Source: Streptomyces sp. NBC_01803 (GTDB taxonomy: Bacteria; Actinomycetota; Actinomycetes; Streptomycetales; Streptomycetaceae). From it: a DNA stretch of 64,000 bases. Positions 16,483 through 24,863 of this stretch are shown here, in pieces. Each line of letters starts with the position of its first letter. Position 1 is the first letter of the stretch. The notes under the pieces were generated by a model. The model was not told where the DNA came from. It saw only the letters and a program-made list of their open reading frames with translations, and made no database searches. The position numbers were made by a program, and so were the translations under genes. The stretch covers positions 124,001 to 188,000 of the forward strand of contig NZ_CP109073.1 of the NCBI RefSeq assembly GCF_035917415.1, in the 5' to 3' direction.

Positions 16483-17880
16483 TCACGCCACCCTGGTGAC
16501 GGGGCCGGCCGCGGTGATGCCGCGGGTGGACTCGACGACGCCGCGGAGCTTCTTGGCCAGGGCCTCGTAGAACAGACTCAGCGGGAACTCGTCGGGCAGC
16601 ACCTCGTCGACGAGCTTGCGGGGCGGCAGGCTCAGGTCGAGGGCGTCGGGACCCTGGGCCCAGCGGGAGCCGGGGTGCGGGGCGAGGTAGGCGGAGACGA
16701 GGTCGTACGCCTTGAGCCAGTGGACGAGCTTGGGCCGGTCGATGCCCTTGCGGTAGAGGGTCTCGATCTCCTCGCGCAGCCGGACGGTGACCTCGCGGGC
16801 GTGGTCCCAGTCGACGCCGAGCCGGTTGTCGGTCCAGCGCAGGGCGTCGTGCTGGTGGAGGTAGGCGAACAGGAGCTGGCCGCCGAGACCGTCGTAGTTG
16901 CGGACGCGCGCGCCGGTCACGGGGAAGCGGAACAGCCGGTCCAGCAGCACGGCGTACTGGACGTCGCGGCCCTGGGGGTGGCCGTCGGCCTCCAGGCGGA
17001 CCGCCTCGTGGAAGGCGGTCAGGTCGCAGCGCAGCTCCTCCAGGCCGTACATCCAGAACGGCTGGCGCTGCTTGATCATGAACGGGTCGAACGGCAGGTC
17101 GCCGTGGCTGTGGGTACGGTCGTGGATCATGTCCCAGAGCACGAACGTCTGCTGGCAGCGCTCCTGGTCGCCGAGCAGGTCCGCCGCGTCGTCGGGCAGG
17201 CGCAGGCTGGTGACCTCGCGGGCGGCGTCGACGACGCGGCGGAAGCGGGCGGCCTCGCGGTCGCAGAAGATGCCGCCCCAGGTGAAGCGCTCGGGGGCCT
17301 GGCGGACGGCGATGGTCTCGGGGAACAGGACGGCGGAGTTGGTGTCGTACCCGGCCGTGAAGTCCTCGAAGGTGATGCCGAGGAACATCGGGTTGTCGTA
17401 GCGGGTGCGCTCCAGCTCGGCCAGCCAGTCGGGCCACACCACGCGCAGCACGACGGCCTCCAGGTTCCGGTCCGGGTTGCCGTTCTGCGTGTACATGGGG
17501 AAGACGACGAGGTGCTGGCGGCCGTCGGTGCGGTCGGCGGCGGGCCGGAAGGCGAGCAGCGAGTCGAGGAAGTCGGGGACGCCGAAGCCGTCGTCGGCCC
17601 AGCGGCGCAGGTCGGCGACGAGCGCCTCGTGGTAGGCGGCGTCGTGCGGGAGCAGAGGGGCCAGCTCGCGCACGGCGGACACGACGCGGTCGAGCTGCCG
17701 GGCGATCCGGTCGCGGGTGGGCGCCCCGTCGGCGGTGAAGTCGATGGAGCCGTCCTTCGACTGGGCGGGGCGGATGCTCTCCACGGCGCGCTTGAGCGTC
17801 GTCCAGGCCCGGTGGGCGATGACGCGCCCGGTGGGAGATTCGCCGCCAACCGGGGTGATGGACGCCAATCTTTCCGTCAC
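16483..17880 (-). CDS. DUF6421 family protein
   Basis: A 465-residue cytosolic protein of the DUF6421 family, recognised by its conserved blocks: FPMYTQNGNPDRN (about 128-140), the WDMIHDRTHSHGDLPFDPFMIKQRQPFWMYGLEELRCDL region (about 250-290), in which the clustered His/Asp/Glu residues look like a metal site, and LVHWLKAYDLVSAYLAPHPGS near the C terminus. The function is not established. The GTG start has GAGGAGG 4 nt upstream. It leads an operon with an SDR and a threonine-aldolase-like enzyme, which suggests a role in amino-acid or small-molecule metabolism. Confidence 0.8.
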   Translation of the reverse strand: MTERLASITPVGGESPTGRVIAHRAWTTLKRAVESIRPAQSKDGSIDFTADGAPTRDRIARQLDRVVSAVRELAPLLPHDAAYHEALVADLRRWADDGFGVPDFLDSLLAFRPAADRTDGRQHLVVFPMYTQNGNPDRNLEAVVLRVVWPDWLAELERTRYDNPMFLGITFEDFTAGYDTNSAVLFPETIAVRQAPERFTWGGIFCDREAARFRRVVDAAREVTSLRLPDDAADLLGDQERCQQTFVLWDMIHDRTHSHGDLPFDPFMIKQRQPFWMYGLEELRCDLTAFHEAVRLEADGHPQGRDVQYAVLLDRLFRFPVTGARVRNYDGLGGQLLFAYLHQHDALRWTDNRLGVDWDHAREVTVRLREEIETLYRKGIDRPKLVHWLKAYDLVSAYLAPHPGSRWAQGPDALDLSLPPRKLVDEVLPDEFPLSLFYEALAKKLRGVVESTRGITAAGPVTRVA

Positions 17881-17998
17881 TGCCCCTCCTCAACAGTAGA
17901 ACTTCTCGTATGAGCACGGTATCCGGCGCGGATCCTCCGATCAACTCCGGACAGGACGGGTTCAGCTCCCGGCCACCGGGCGTGGCTAGGGTGGCGCC

Positions 17999-18682
17999 AT
18001 GCCGCTGCTGACCGTGGGACACCGCGGACTGATGGGCGTGGAGCCGGAGAACACCCTCCGGTCCTTCCGCCGGGCCGAGCGCGCGGGTGTGGACGCCGTC
18101 GAGCTGGACCTGCGTCTGAGCAAGGACGGCGAGCTGGTGGTGATCCACGACGCCGAGGTCGAGCGCACCACCGACGGCTCCGGGCGGGTCGCCGACCTCA
18201 CCCTGGCCGAGCTGCGCGGCCTCGACGCGGGCCGGGGCGAGCGCGTCCCGCTGTTCACCGAGGTCGTGGCCGCGGTGGCGGCCCCGTTGCAGGCCGAGAT
18301 CAAGGACCCGGCCGCCGCCCGGAGTCTCGCCCTGGCCGTCGGGCACGGCCGGCTGCACGGCCGCGTGCGGGCGATCTCCTTTCACGAGGAGGCCCTGCGG
18401 GAGATCCGCGAACGGCTGCCCGGCCTGCCCGTGGCGCTGGTCACCGGCCGCTCCACCGCGACCGCGCCGGAGCGGGCGGCGGCGCTGGGCGCGGACATGG
18501 TCTCCTGCGAGCTGGCGCACCTGGACCCGGACGTGGTCGGGCGGTGCCGCGCGGCGGGCGTGCGGGTCATCGCCTGGACGGTGAACGACGCGGCGGAGCT
18601 GGCCCGCGCCCGCGCGCTCGGGCTGGACGGGGTGGTGACCGACGTGCCGCGGATCGTGCGCGCGGTCAGGACAGCGGCTTGA
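17999..18682 (+). CDS. Glycerophosphodiester phosphodiesterase
   Basis: A 227-residue GDPD TIM-barrel. Signature residues are seen: VGHRG (His8), EPENTLRSF (metal Glu), VELDLRLSKDGELVVIHDAEVERTTDGSG (metal Glu/Asp and catalytic His), EIKD, and WTVND near residue 190. It hydrolyses glycerophosphodiesters to sn-glycerol-3-phosphate and an alcohol. No signal peptide is present, so it is a cytosolic form. Its 3' end overlaps that of the convergent GNAT gene by 17 bp. Confidence 0.93.
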   Translation: MPLLTVGHRGLMGVEPENTLRSFRRAERAGVDAVELDLRLSKDGELVVIHDAEVERTTDGSGRVADLTLAELRGLDAGRGERVPLFTEVVAAVAAPLQAEIKDPAAARSLALAVGHGRLHGRVRAISFHEEALREIRERLPGLPVALVTGRSTATAPERAAALGADMVSCELAHLDPDVVGRCRAAGVRVIAWTVNDAAELARARALGLDGVVTDVPRIVRAVRTAA

Positions 18683-19220
18683 CCAGCAGCTCGAACTCCA
18701 GATCCGGTCGGCGCGGGATACCGAAGCGCTCGTCGCCGTACGGGAAGGGACTGGTCCGGCCGGTGCGGGTGTAACCGCGGCGCCCGTACCAGGCGATCAG
18801 GTCCGCCCGCGCGGAGATCACCAGCATCCGCATCTCGCGGGCGTCCCACTCCGCGCGCGCCAGCCGCTCGGCCTCGGCCAGCACCCGCCGGCCGAGGCCG
18901 GCGCCCTGCAGGACCGGACGGACGGCGAACATCCCGAAGTACGCGGCGGACTCCCCCGGCCGCGGCCCGTCGCGACGCGCCACGTGGCAGCAGGCGACCA
19001 GGTCCCCGTTCAGCTCGGCCACGATCAGCCGACCACCGGGGTCGCCAAGGACCTCGCGGACACCGGCGGCGTCGGTGCGCCGGCCGTCCAGCAGGTCGGC
19101 CTCGGTGGTCCAGCCGGTCCGGCTGGCCTCGCCCCGGTACGCCGACTCCACCAGCGCCACCAGGGCCGGGATGTCGGCCTCGGCGGCCGTGCGGAAGGTC
19201 GGGTCCGTGGTCGTCGTCAC
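18666..19220 (-). CDS. GNAT-family N-acetyltransferase
   Basis: A 184-residue GNAT protein. The acetyl-CoA-binding motif A is GMFAVRPVLQGAGLGRRVLAEAE (about 95-117), with R/QxxGxG/A as QGAGLG, and the C-terminal AWYGRRGYTRTGR matches motif B. The acceptor is unknown. The GTG at 19220 is chosen because conservation begins there (FRTAAEADIPALVALVESAY); the Shine-Dalgarno is weak. Its 3' end overlaps the GDPD gene in convergent orientation. Confidence 0.88.
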   Translation of the reverse strand: MTTTTDPTFRTAAEADIPALVALVESAYRGEASRTGWTTEADLLDGRRTDAAGVREVLGDPGGRLIVAELNGDLVACCHVARRDGPRPGESAAYFGMFAVRPVLQGAGLGRRVLAEAERLARAEWDAREMRMLVISARADLIAWYGRRGYTRTGRTSPFPYGDERFGIPRRPDLEFELLVKPLS

Positions 19221-19330
19221 CCGGGCATCGTAACGGCGCCCGCCCGCGCTTCCGCGCGCCCTCGTGCGCCTCCCCTGCCTGCCCACGGGGACGGGCATCC
19301 TCACGCGGCGGGACGAACGGGAGGTGGGCG

Positions 19331-19900
19331 GTGCACGGACCGGAGCTGGTGGGCTGGCTGGTGGTGGCGCTGTGCGGCGGCACGGGCGCCTTCAGTCTGG
19401 CGCGGATGCGCGCGGGCCCGGCGGGGGCGCGGCACGCGGCGGGGATCGAGGCGGCGATGGGCTTCGGCATGGCGCTGATGGCCGTACCCCCGGCCGCGCT
19501 GCCCGCGACGCCGCCGCCGGCCGGGTTCGCGGTGCTGTTCGCGGCGACGGCGCTGTGGTCGGCCGCGCTGCTGCGGGCGGGCGCGGCGCATCAGGCGCAC
19601 CACGTGGTGGAGAGCCTGGCCATGGTGTACATGGCGGTGGCGATGGCCGCCGCCCCGGGCGGGCACGCCGGGCACGCGCCGGGCGGGGTGCCGTTGGTGA
19701 CCGGGGTGCTGCTGGCCTACTTCGCCCTCTACACGCTGCGGACCGGGCCGCGCCTGCTGCCGACCGCGGCCGGCGGGACGCCCGGCCCGGTCCCGGTCCG
19801 GGGTCCGGCCGCGGGGTCGCACTGCGCGGCGCCGGAGCTGGCGGCGGCCTGCCGACTCGCGCTGTCGGTCGGGATGTTCGCGACGCTGCTGGCCCTGTGA
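19331..19900 (+). CDS. DUF5134 membrane protein
   Basis: A 189-residue multi-helix membrane protein matching the actinobacterial DUF5134 family. The hydrophobic segments lie at about residues 5-20, 42-60, 64-82, 95-110 and 122-140. Conserved His residues (HQAHHVVESLAMVYMA, around 90) and a His-rich loop HAGHAPG may bind metal. The GTG start follows GAGGTGGGCG. It precedes the M56 peptidase-like gene on the same strand, a pairing common in streptomycetes. No function is established. Confidence 0.8.
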   Translation: MHGPELVGWLVVALCGGTGAFSLARMRAGPAGARHAAGIEAAMGFGMALMAVPPAALPATPPPAGFAVLFAATALWSAALLRAGAAHQAHHVVESLAMVYMAVAMAAAPGGHAGHAPGGVPLVTGVLLAYFALYTLRTGPRLLPTAAGGTPGPVPVRGPAAGSHCAAPELAAACRLALSVGMFATLLAL

Positions 19901-19963
19901 GGCGTGCGTCACGTGTGTTCGTGCGCGGTTCCGGGTGGGAGGGCTGGGTTCTAGGCTGACGGC

Positions 19964-20905
19964 ATGGTGATCGCCATCACGCTGCTCGTGCTCGGCGGGC
20001 TGACCGCGGCCGCGGCGCCGCGCGTGCTGGCCCGGGTCTCCTGGCCGGACCGGGAGCCGGTGCTGGCCCTGTGGGTGTGGCAGTGCGTCGTCGTGGCGGT
20101 GCTGCTGTGCTGCGTGCTGGCCATGGCGCTGACCGGTGCCGCGGCCTGGCACGAGGTGCGCGGCCAGGTCTTCGGGCCGGCGCCGAGTCAGGTGACCGAG
20201 GCGTACGGGCTGCAGCTCGGCGAGCGGCGCTGGGCCGCCGCCGTGGCGGTGCTGCTGGCCTGCGGCGGCGTCTGGACGGCCGTGATGCTCACCCGCGAGG
20301 TGCGGGCGGCGCGGGCGGCCCGCCGCCGCAAGCACGCCGGGCTGCTGTCGCGCTCACCGCGGCTGCCCTGGGAGGCGGCCGACGCGGGCGACCGGCTGAT
20401 CGTGCTGGAGGACGAACGTCCGGACGCCTGGCTGCTGGGCGGACCCGCGCCGCGTCTGGTGATCACCACGGCGGCGCTCCGCCGGCTGAACGGGCGCCAG
20501 CTCGACGCCGTCATCGCCCACGAGCAGGGCCATGTCCGGGCCCGGCACCACTGGCTGCTGCACTGTTCCGGCGCGCTGGCCAACGGCTTCCCCCGGGTGC
20601 CGGTCTTCGCCGCGTTCCGGCACCAGGTGCACCGCCTGGTCGAGCTGGCCGCCGACGACGTGGCCTCCCGGAGCTTCGGCCGGCTCACCACCGCGCTGGC
20701 CCTGGTCGGGCTCAACGAGGACCGCGGCGTCTTCGCCTGCCACGCCCACCACGCCCACGTGCCGCACCGGGTGCACCGGCTGCTGACTCCCGCGCCGCGG
20801 CTGTCCGTCCCGCGCCGCCTGCGGCTGACCGCCGCCGCGACGCTGGTGCCCGCCGTGCCGCTGCTGGTCACTTTCGCGCCGGGACTGACCGCGCTCGGCC
20901 GCTGA
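19964..20905 (+). CDS. M56-family membrane metalloprotease-like protein
   Basis: A 313-residue protein with about three N-terminal membrane helices, a cytoplasmic zinc-metalloprotease domain with HEQGH (His186, His190) and the downstream Glu in LVELAADDVASRSF as third ligand, and a C-terminal hydrophobic helix. This is the BlaR1/MecR1-type M56 fold without a penicillin-sensor domain. M56 proteins cleave repressors of the BlaI kind, but no BlaI homologue is adjacent. It follows DUF5134 by 63 bp and probably shares transcription with it. Confidence 0.87.
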   Translation: MVIAITLLVLGGLTAAAAPRVLARVSWPDREPVLALWVWQCVVVAVLLCCVLAMALTGAAAWHEVRGQVFGPAPSQVTEAYGLQLGERRWAAAVAVLLACGGVWTAVMLTREVRAARAARRRKHAGLLSRSPRLPWEAADAGDRLIVLEDERPDAWLLGGPAPRLVITTAALRRLNGRQLDAVIAHEQGHVRARHHWLLHCSGALANGFPRVPVFAAFRHQVHRLVELAADDVASRSFGRLTTALALVGLNEDRGVFACHAHHAHVPHRVHRLLTPAPRLSVPRRLRLTAAATLVPAVPLLVTFAPGLTALGR

Positions 20906-21106
20906 CCGGCGCCTGCCGGGCCCGTCCGGTTCTTAGGCCCGTCCGGCTTCTTCCCCGTTCTTCCCGTTCTTCCCGTTCGCCCGCGACACGCCCGGGCACG
21001 GCGCCCGCGACGGTATCGGGCGGTCCCCCGCGCCGCCCGATACCGTCGCCGACGCCGGACAGGACTCCGCCGACCGGGGCGGCTGTCCGGGGTCCCGCTG
21101 AGTATA

Positions 21107-21125
21107 TTGACTGAGAGCCAGTCAA
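21107..21125. promoter_or_regulatory. Palindromic operator upstream of tetR-like gene
   Basis: TTGACT-GAGAGCC-AGTCAA, perfect 6-bp arms with a 7-bp spacer, ends 12 bp before the ATG and overlaps the region just upstream of the GGGAG ribosome site. The layout suggests autorepression by the TetR-family protein it precedes. Confidence 0.65.
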
Positions 21126-21137
21126 CGGGAGTCCAGC

Positions 21138-21788
21138 ATGTCCCCTCGCAGCGCTTCGGTCAATGAAGAAATGCGCCGACGCTCTCGGCAAAGGTTGCTC
21201 GAGGCTACCGTCGAGCTCGTCGCCGAGCGGGGCTTCGACGCGACGACGCTGGGGGACATCGCCGACCGGGCGGGCTCGGCCCGCGGCCTGATCTCCTATT
21301 ACTTCCCCGGCAAGCGCCAGCTCCTGCAGTCCGCCGTGCACCGGCTGATGCATCTGACGCTCGCGGAGGCGCTGGACCGGTCGCCGCGGCCGACGGGCGC
21401 GCGGGCCGGGGAGGAGCTGCTGGCCCGTGCCATCGACGCGATCCTCGGGCTCGCCCGGGACCGTCCGACGCTGATGCGCGCGCACATGGCGGGGCTGCTG
21501 CAACAGGAGGGCTTCATCCAGTGCGTCGAGCAGCAGCGGCTGGCGGCCGTGCTGCGGGAGACGATGGCGCGGTACGGCTCGCCCGATCCGGACACGGACT
21601 ACACGCTGCTGCGGGCACTGCTGATGGGCGCGGTGGTGGCCCAGCTCCTGCCCGGGGCGCCGATGCCGCCGGGGCGGCTGCGCCAGGAGCTCTTCAGCCG
21701 CTACGGACTCGCGTGGGAGCTCGGTGTCCCACCGGGCGACGAGCCGTCCGGCGGGACACCGCGTCAGTTCGCGACTCCTCAGCGGTAG
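21138..21788 (+). CDS. TetR-family transcriptional regulator
   Basis: A 216-residue regulator. The N-terminal helix-turn-helix is residues about 15-60 (RQRLLEATVELVAERGFDATTLGDIADRAG, then GLISYYFPGKRQLL). The C-terminal ligand/dimer domain is all-helical, with no close match recognised. A palindrome upstream supports autoregulation. Its 3' end overlaps the convergent LVIVD-repeat gene by 10 bp, so it may also influence that gene, but no shared promoter exists. Confidence 0.92.
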   Translation: MSPRSASVNEEMRRRSRQRLLEATVELVAERGFDATTLGDIADRAGSARGLISYYFPGKRQLLQSAVHRLMHLTLAEALDRSPRPTGARAGEELLARAIDAILGLARDRPTLMRAHMAGLLQQEGFIQCVEQQRLAAVLRETMARYGSPDPDTDYTLLRALLMGAVVAQLLPGAPMPPGRLRQELFSRYGLAWELGVPPGDEPSGGTPRQFATPQR

Positions 21789-23254
21789 ACGGGCTGGGTC
21801 TGGACGTTCAGCTCGTCCAGGGTCACCGCGCGGGCGCTGTTGGTCCGGCGGTCGTCGATCCGCAGCACGTCGAAGCCGGCCTGGTCGTTGGAGTAGATGT
21901 AGCCGTTGTAGTAGTAGGCCGACCAGGAGCCGCCGAAGGTGAGGACATCCGCCGAGACCGGCCCGCGCTCGAAGTAGCCGATCTCGCGCGGGTGCGCCGA
22001 GTCGGTGAAGTCCCAGATCGAGACGCCGCCCTGGTACCACGCCTGGACCATGATGTCGCGGCCGGCGGCGGGGATCAGCGAGCCGTTGTGGGCGACGCAG
22101 TTCTCGGTGTCCGCCTGGTGCCGGGGGATCTTGTAGTAGCTCCGGAACGTGAGCCGCCGGTCATCGCCGTGGCCGGTGATGTGGTAGATCCCGTTGGCGC
22201 CGAACTCGTCGCCGGTCGCCTCGTCGCACATCGCGCCCACGCCGCCGCCGAGTTCGTCGGTGAAGACGACCTTCTCGCCATCCTGGCTGAAGGTGGCCGA
22301 GTGCCAGAAGGCGAAGTTGTCGGCGTCCCGCACCTGGTCGATGACGGCCGGGCGGGCCGGGTCGGAGATGTCGAAGAGGACACCGTCGCCCATGCAGGCG
22401 CCCGCGGCCAGGTCCAGCTCGGGATAGGCCGTGATGTCGTGGCAGCCGGTGGTGGCGGAGCTGTCCGCGTCGCCCGGGAAGCCGCCTTCGGGGAAGACGA
22501 TGTCGAAGGAGGAGAGCGCGGCCCGCTCGGGGTCGGCGCGCGGCACCTCGACGACGGAGATGCCGTCGTGCGGGGGCTGGCAGTCCGGGTAGGTCGCCCT
22601 CGGGGAGTACGAGGAGACGTAGACGTAGACGCTGCGGCGCTCGGGCACCAGGGTGTGGGTGTGCGAACCGCAGGGCGTCTCCACGGCGGCCACGTACTCG
22701 GGGTGGCGCACGTCGCTGATGTCGAAGACGCGGATGCCCTCCCATGCCTCCTTCTCGGTCGCCGGCAGGGAGCTGCTCCGGCAGGAGTCGTCGCTGCGCG
22801 AGGAGTCGACGGACAGGATGAGCAGGTCCCCGGAGACGGCGACATCGCCCTGGCCGCCCGGGCAGAGGACCTGGGTGACGATCTCGGGCGAGGAGGGGCG
22901 GCTGATGTCGTAGACGACGAAACCGTCGTAGTTCCCCGCGAAGGCGTAGTCGCCCTGGAAGGCGAGGTCGGAGTTGAGCCCGGCGAGCGCGGCCGAGTGC
23001 GGGACGCCGGCAACGGGGGTGACGTTGGCGCTGTGGGCTATCTCGTTCACCCCGGGGATGGCGCCGCTCTCGATGGCGGCCAGGGTGTCGGCGCGTTCGG
23101 CCCGCGAGACGTCCCCGGCGCCCGGCTCGCCGTCGCCCGGGTCGGGCGCGGCCAGCGCCGGGCCGGTCAGGCAGGCGGTGGCCAGCAGAGCGGCTGCGAA
23201 CGTGAACGCGCCGAGCCGCCTGCGCCGTGTGGGTGGGCTGTGCAACGATGTCAC
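21779..23254 (-). CDS. Secreted LVIVD-repeat beta-propeller protein
   Basis: A 491-residue exported protein. The signal peptide (about 1-36, RRRRLGAFTFAAALLATAC... ALAAP) precedes a large propeller made of LVIVD-type repeats, seen as GFVVYDISRPSSPEIV, GIRVFDISDVRHPEYV, GVLFDISDPARPAVI and GVSIWDFTDSAHPREI. Four conserved His-containing loops (GSHTHTLV, GCHDITAY, WHSATFS, CVAHNGSL) suggest a metal site. LVIVD proteins are often found next to DUF305 proteins, as here in divergent orientation. Enzymatic role unknown; extracellular copper or redox function is an inference from that context. Confidence 0.88.
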   Translation of the reverse strand: MTSLHSPPTRRRRLGAFTFAAALLATACLTGPALAAPDPGDGEPGAGDVSRAERADTLAAIESGAIPGVNEIAHSANVTPVAGVPHSAALAGLNSDLAFQGDYAFAGNYDGFVVYDISRPSSPEIVTQVLCPGGQGDVAVSGDLLILSVDSSRSDDSCRSSSLPATEKEAWEGIRVFDISDVRHPEYVAAVETPCGSHTHTLVPERRSVYVYVSSYSPRATYPDCQPPHDGISVVEVPRADPERAALSSFDIVFPEGGFPGDADSSATTGCHDITAYPELDLAAGACMGDGVLFDISDPARPAVIDQVRDADNFAFWHSATFSQDGEKVVFTDELGGGVGAMCDEATGDEFGANGIYHITGHGDDRRLTFRSYYKIPRHQADTENCVAHNGSLIPAAGRDIMVQAWYQGGVSIWDFTDSAHPREIGYFERGPVSADVLTFGGSWSAYYYNGYIYSNDQAGFDVLRIDDRRTNSARAVTLDELNVQTQPVYR

Positions 23255-23397
23255 CGCGTCCTCCGTCGAATTCGCTTACGCCCGTGCGACGTTGCCCGTT
23301 GCAAGGCCCCCTCAGTATCGACCCTCACATGTGCATATCAAAGTAAGTAATATCGCTGACATCTCGGCAGAGCACCGCGGACCACCGAGGAGAAACG

Positions 23398-24081
23398 TTG
23401 ACGGACCGCCGCCGCCTCAGGACCGGCACCGCCCTCGCCGCCCTGGCGGCCCTGGCTCTGGTCGGCGGCTGCACGGGCGCGTCCGGCTCGGACGACGGCG
23501 CGGGCGCCGACCGCACACCCCCCGTCATCGCCCCGGGCGCCCCCGGCGAGGCGGCCGAGACGCTCTCCCCCGAGGAGGCCGCCGAGAGGGGGGCCCGCGA
23601 GGGCGAGCCGACCGCCGAGGATTTCGCGTTCATGCGGATGATGGCCGAGCACCACGGACAGGCGCTCGTCATGACGGAGCTGGCCGGGCGGCACGCCGAG
23701 GACGAGGCGGTGCTGCGCCTGTCGGAGCGCGTCACGGCCGAGCAGGGCCCGGAGATCGACGCGATGAACGCCTGGCTGACCCGCAACGCGGGCGCGGCGG
23801 CGGACGACGGCGGGCACGGGACGCACGACGGCGGCGAGATGCCGGGGATGGCGACCGAGGAGCAGCTGGCGGAGCTGTCCGCCGCCAGGGGCGAGGAGTT
23901 CGACGCGCTGTTCCTGGACCTGATGATCGCCCACCACGAGGGGGCGGTGACGATGGCGGCGGAGGTGCTGACGGGCGCGGGGGACGTGACGGTGCAGCAG
24001 ATGGCCAACGACATGATCGCGGCCCAGTCGGTCGAGATCGGCCGGATGGAGGAGCTGCGCCAGGCCGGGCGGTCCCGCTAG
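23398..24081 (+). CDS. DUF305 lipoprotein
   Basis: A 227-residue lipoprotein of the DUF305 ferritin-like family. A lipobox LVGGC places the lipidated Cys at residue 25. Two HH motifs, MAEHHGQALVM (about 79) and MIAHHEGAVTM (about 181), mark the duplicated helical half-domains thought to bind metal, and the internal His/Met-rich GGHGTHDGGEMPGM loop supports copper binding. The start is TTG, preceded by GAGGAG five bases upstream; no ATG or GTG in frame fits the signal peptide. It is divergent from the LVIVD-repeat gene. Confidence 0.88.
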   Translation: MTDRRRLRTGTALAALAALALVGGCTGASGSDDGAGADRTPPVIAPGAPGEAAETLSPEEAAERGAREGEPTAEDFAFMRMMAEHHGQALVMTELAGRHAEDEAVLRLSERVTAEQGPEIDAMNAWLTRNAGAAADDGGHGTHDGGEMPGMATEEQLAELSAARGEEFDALFLDLMIAHHEGAVTMAAEVLTGAGDVTVQQMANDMIAAQSVEIGRMEELRQAGRSR

Positions 24082-24716
24082 CGGCGGACGTGGCGGGGCG
24101 TCAGGTAGCCCTTGTCGCGGGCGGCGGCGATCAGTTTGAGGGACCGGCGGCGGCTGCGGCCCGTGGCGCACATGACGGCGAGCACCGGGTCGGTGCCCTC
24201 GCGCTGGGCGGCCAGATACGCCTCGGCGGCGGTGCGGCGGCCGTCCCGGCCGCCGGAGCGCCGGCGCCCGGCGCGGTGCCGGGGCGGCTGGGCGGCCGGC
24301 GTGGACTCGCCCTGGTCATCCGCCCGTTCGGGTTGCTCGGCGCGCTCGGCGGGGGTCGGGGACGGCTCGGCGGCCGGAGAGGCCGCCGCTCCCCCGTACT
24401 GGCCGGTGACGACCTTGCAGGCCCCGCGCAGCGGCTCCGCGAGCCAGTCGGGCAGGGTGCCGAACCCGTCCACCGGCAGCGGCGGGTCGGCGCGCATGTC
24501 CTCGATGAGCACCCGCCCTTCCCGTACCTGCGCGAGCAGCTCGATGCGGGTGCCGTCGGCGAAGACGAGGCCGACGCTGAACCACGGCGGCAGACCGTCA
24601 CCGGCCGTGGGAGGGGCGGCGGATCCGTGGCCCCGGAGCTCCCACACGGGCCACACCGGACTGGGGCCGTTCGACTGATGGCCGCCCGGAAAGCCGGAAA
24701 AGCTACTCTTCACCAC
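24078..24716 (-). CDS. DUF6214 family protein
   Basis: A 212-residue streptomycete protein matching DUF6214. The N-terminal globular part (about 20-110) has PVWELRGHGS, FSVGLVFADGTRIELLAQVREGRVLIEDMRADPPL and LADWLAEPLRGAC-like blocks. A Pro/Ala/Glu and basic linker follows (about 115-165), and a C-terminal helical segment (AEAYLAAQREGTDPVLAVMCATGRSRRRSLKLIAAARD) looks like a small helix-turn-helix. Function unknown. The start is one of two adjacent GTG codons. It overlaps the convergent DUF305 stop by 4 bp. Confidence 0.7.
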   Translation of the reverse strand: MVKSSFSGFPGGHQSNGPSPVWPVWELRGHGSAAPPTAGDGLPPWFSVGLVFADGTRIELLAQVREGRVLIEDMRADPPLPVDGFGTLPDWLAEPLRGACKVVTGQYGGAAASPAAEPSPTPAERAEQPERADDQGESTPAAQPPRHRAGRRRSGGRDGRRTAAEAYLAAQREGTDPVLAVMCATGRSRRRSLKLIAAARDKGYLTPRHVRR

Positions 24717-24863
24717 GGAGGCAACCTAGACCGCCCGGCCCCCGGCGGCGCCGGGCGGCGCGCACGGCCGGCGCGGACAGCACCCCGACAGCGCACTCCC
24801 GCGCCGCGTCGTTCGGTGCGATGCTGAGAGTCCGTCCCTCCTCGGCGGCCCTAGGAGTCTCAC

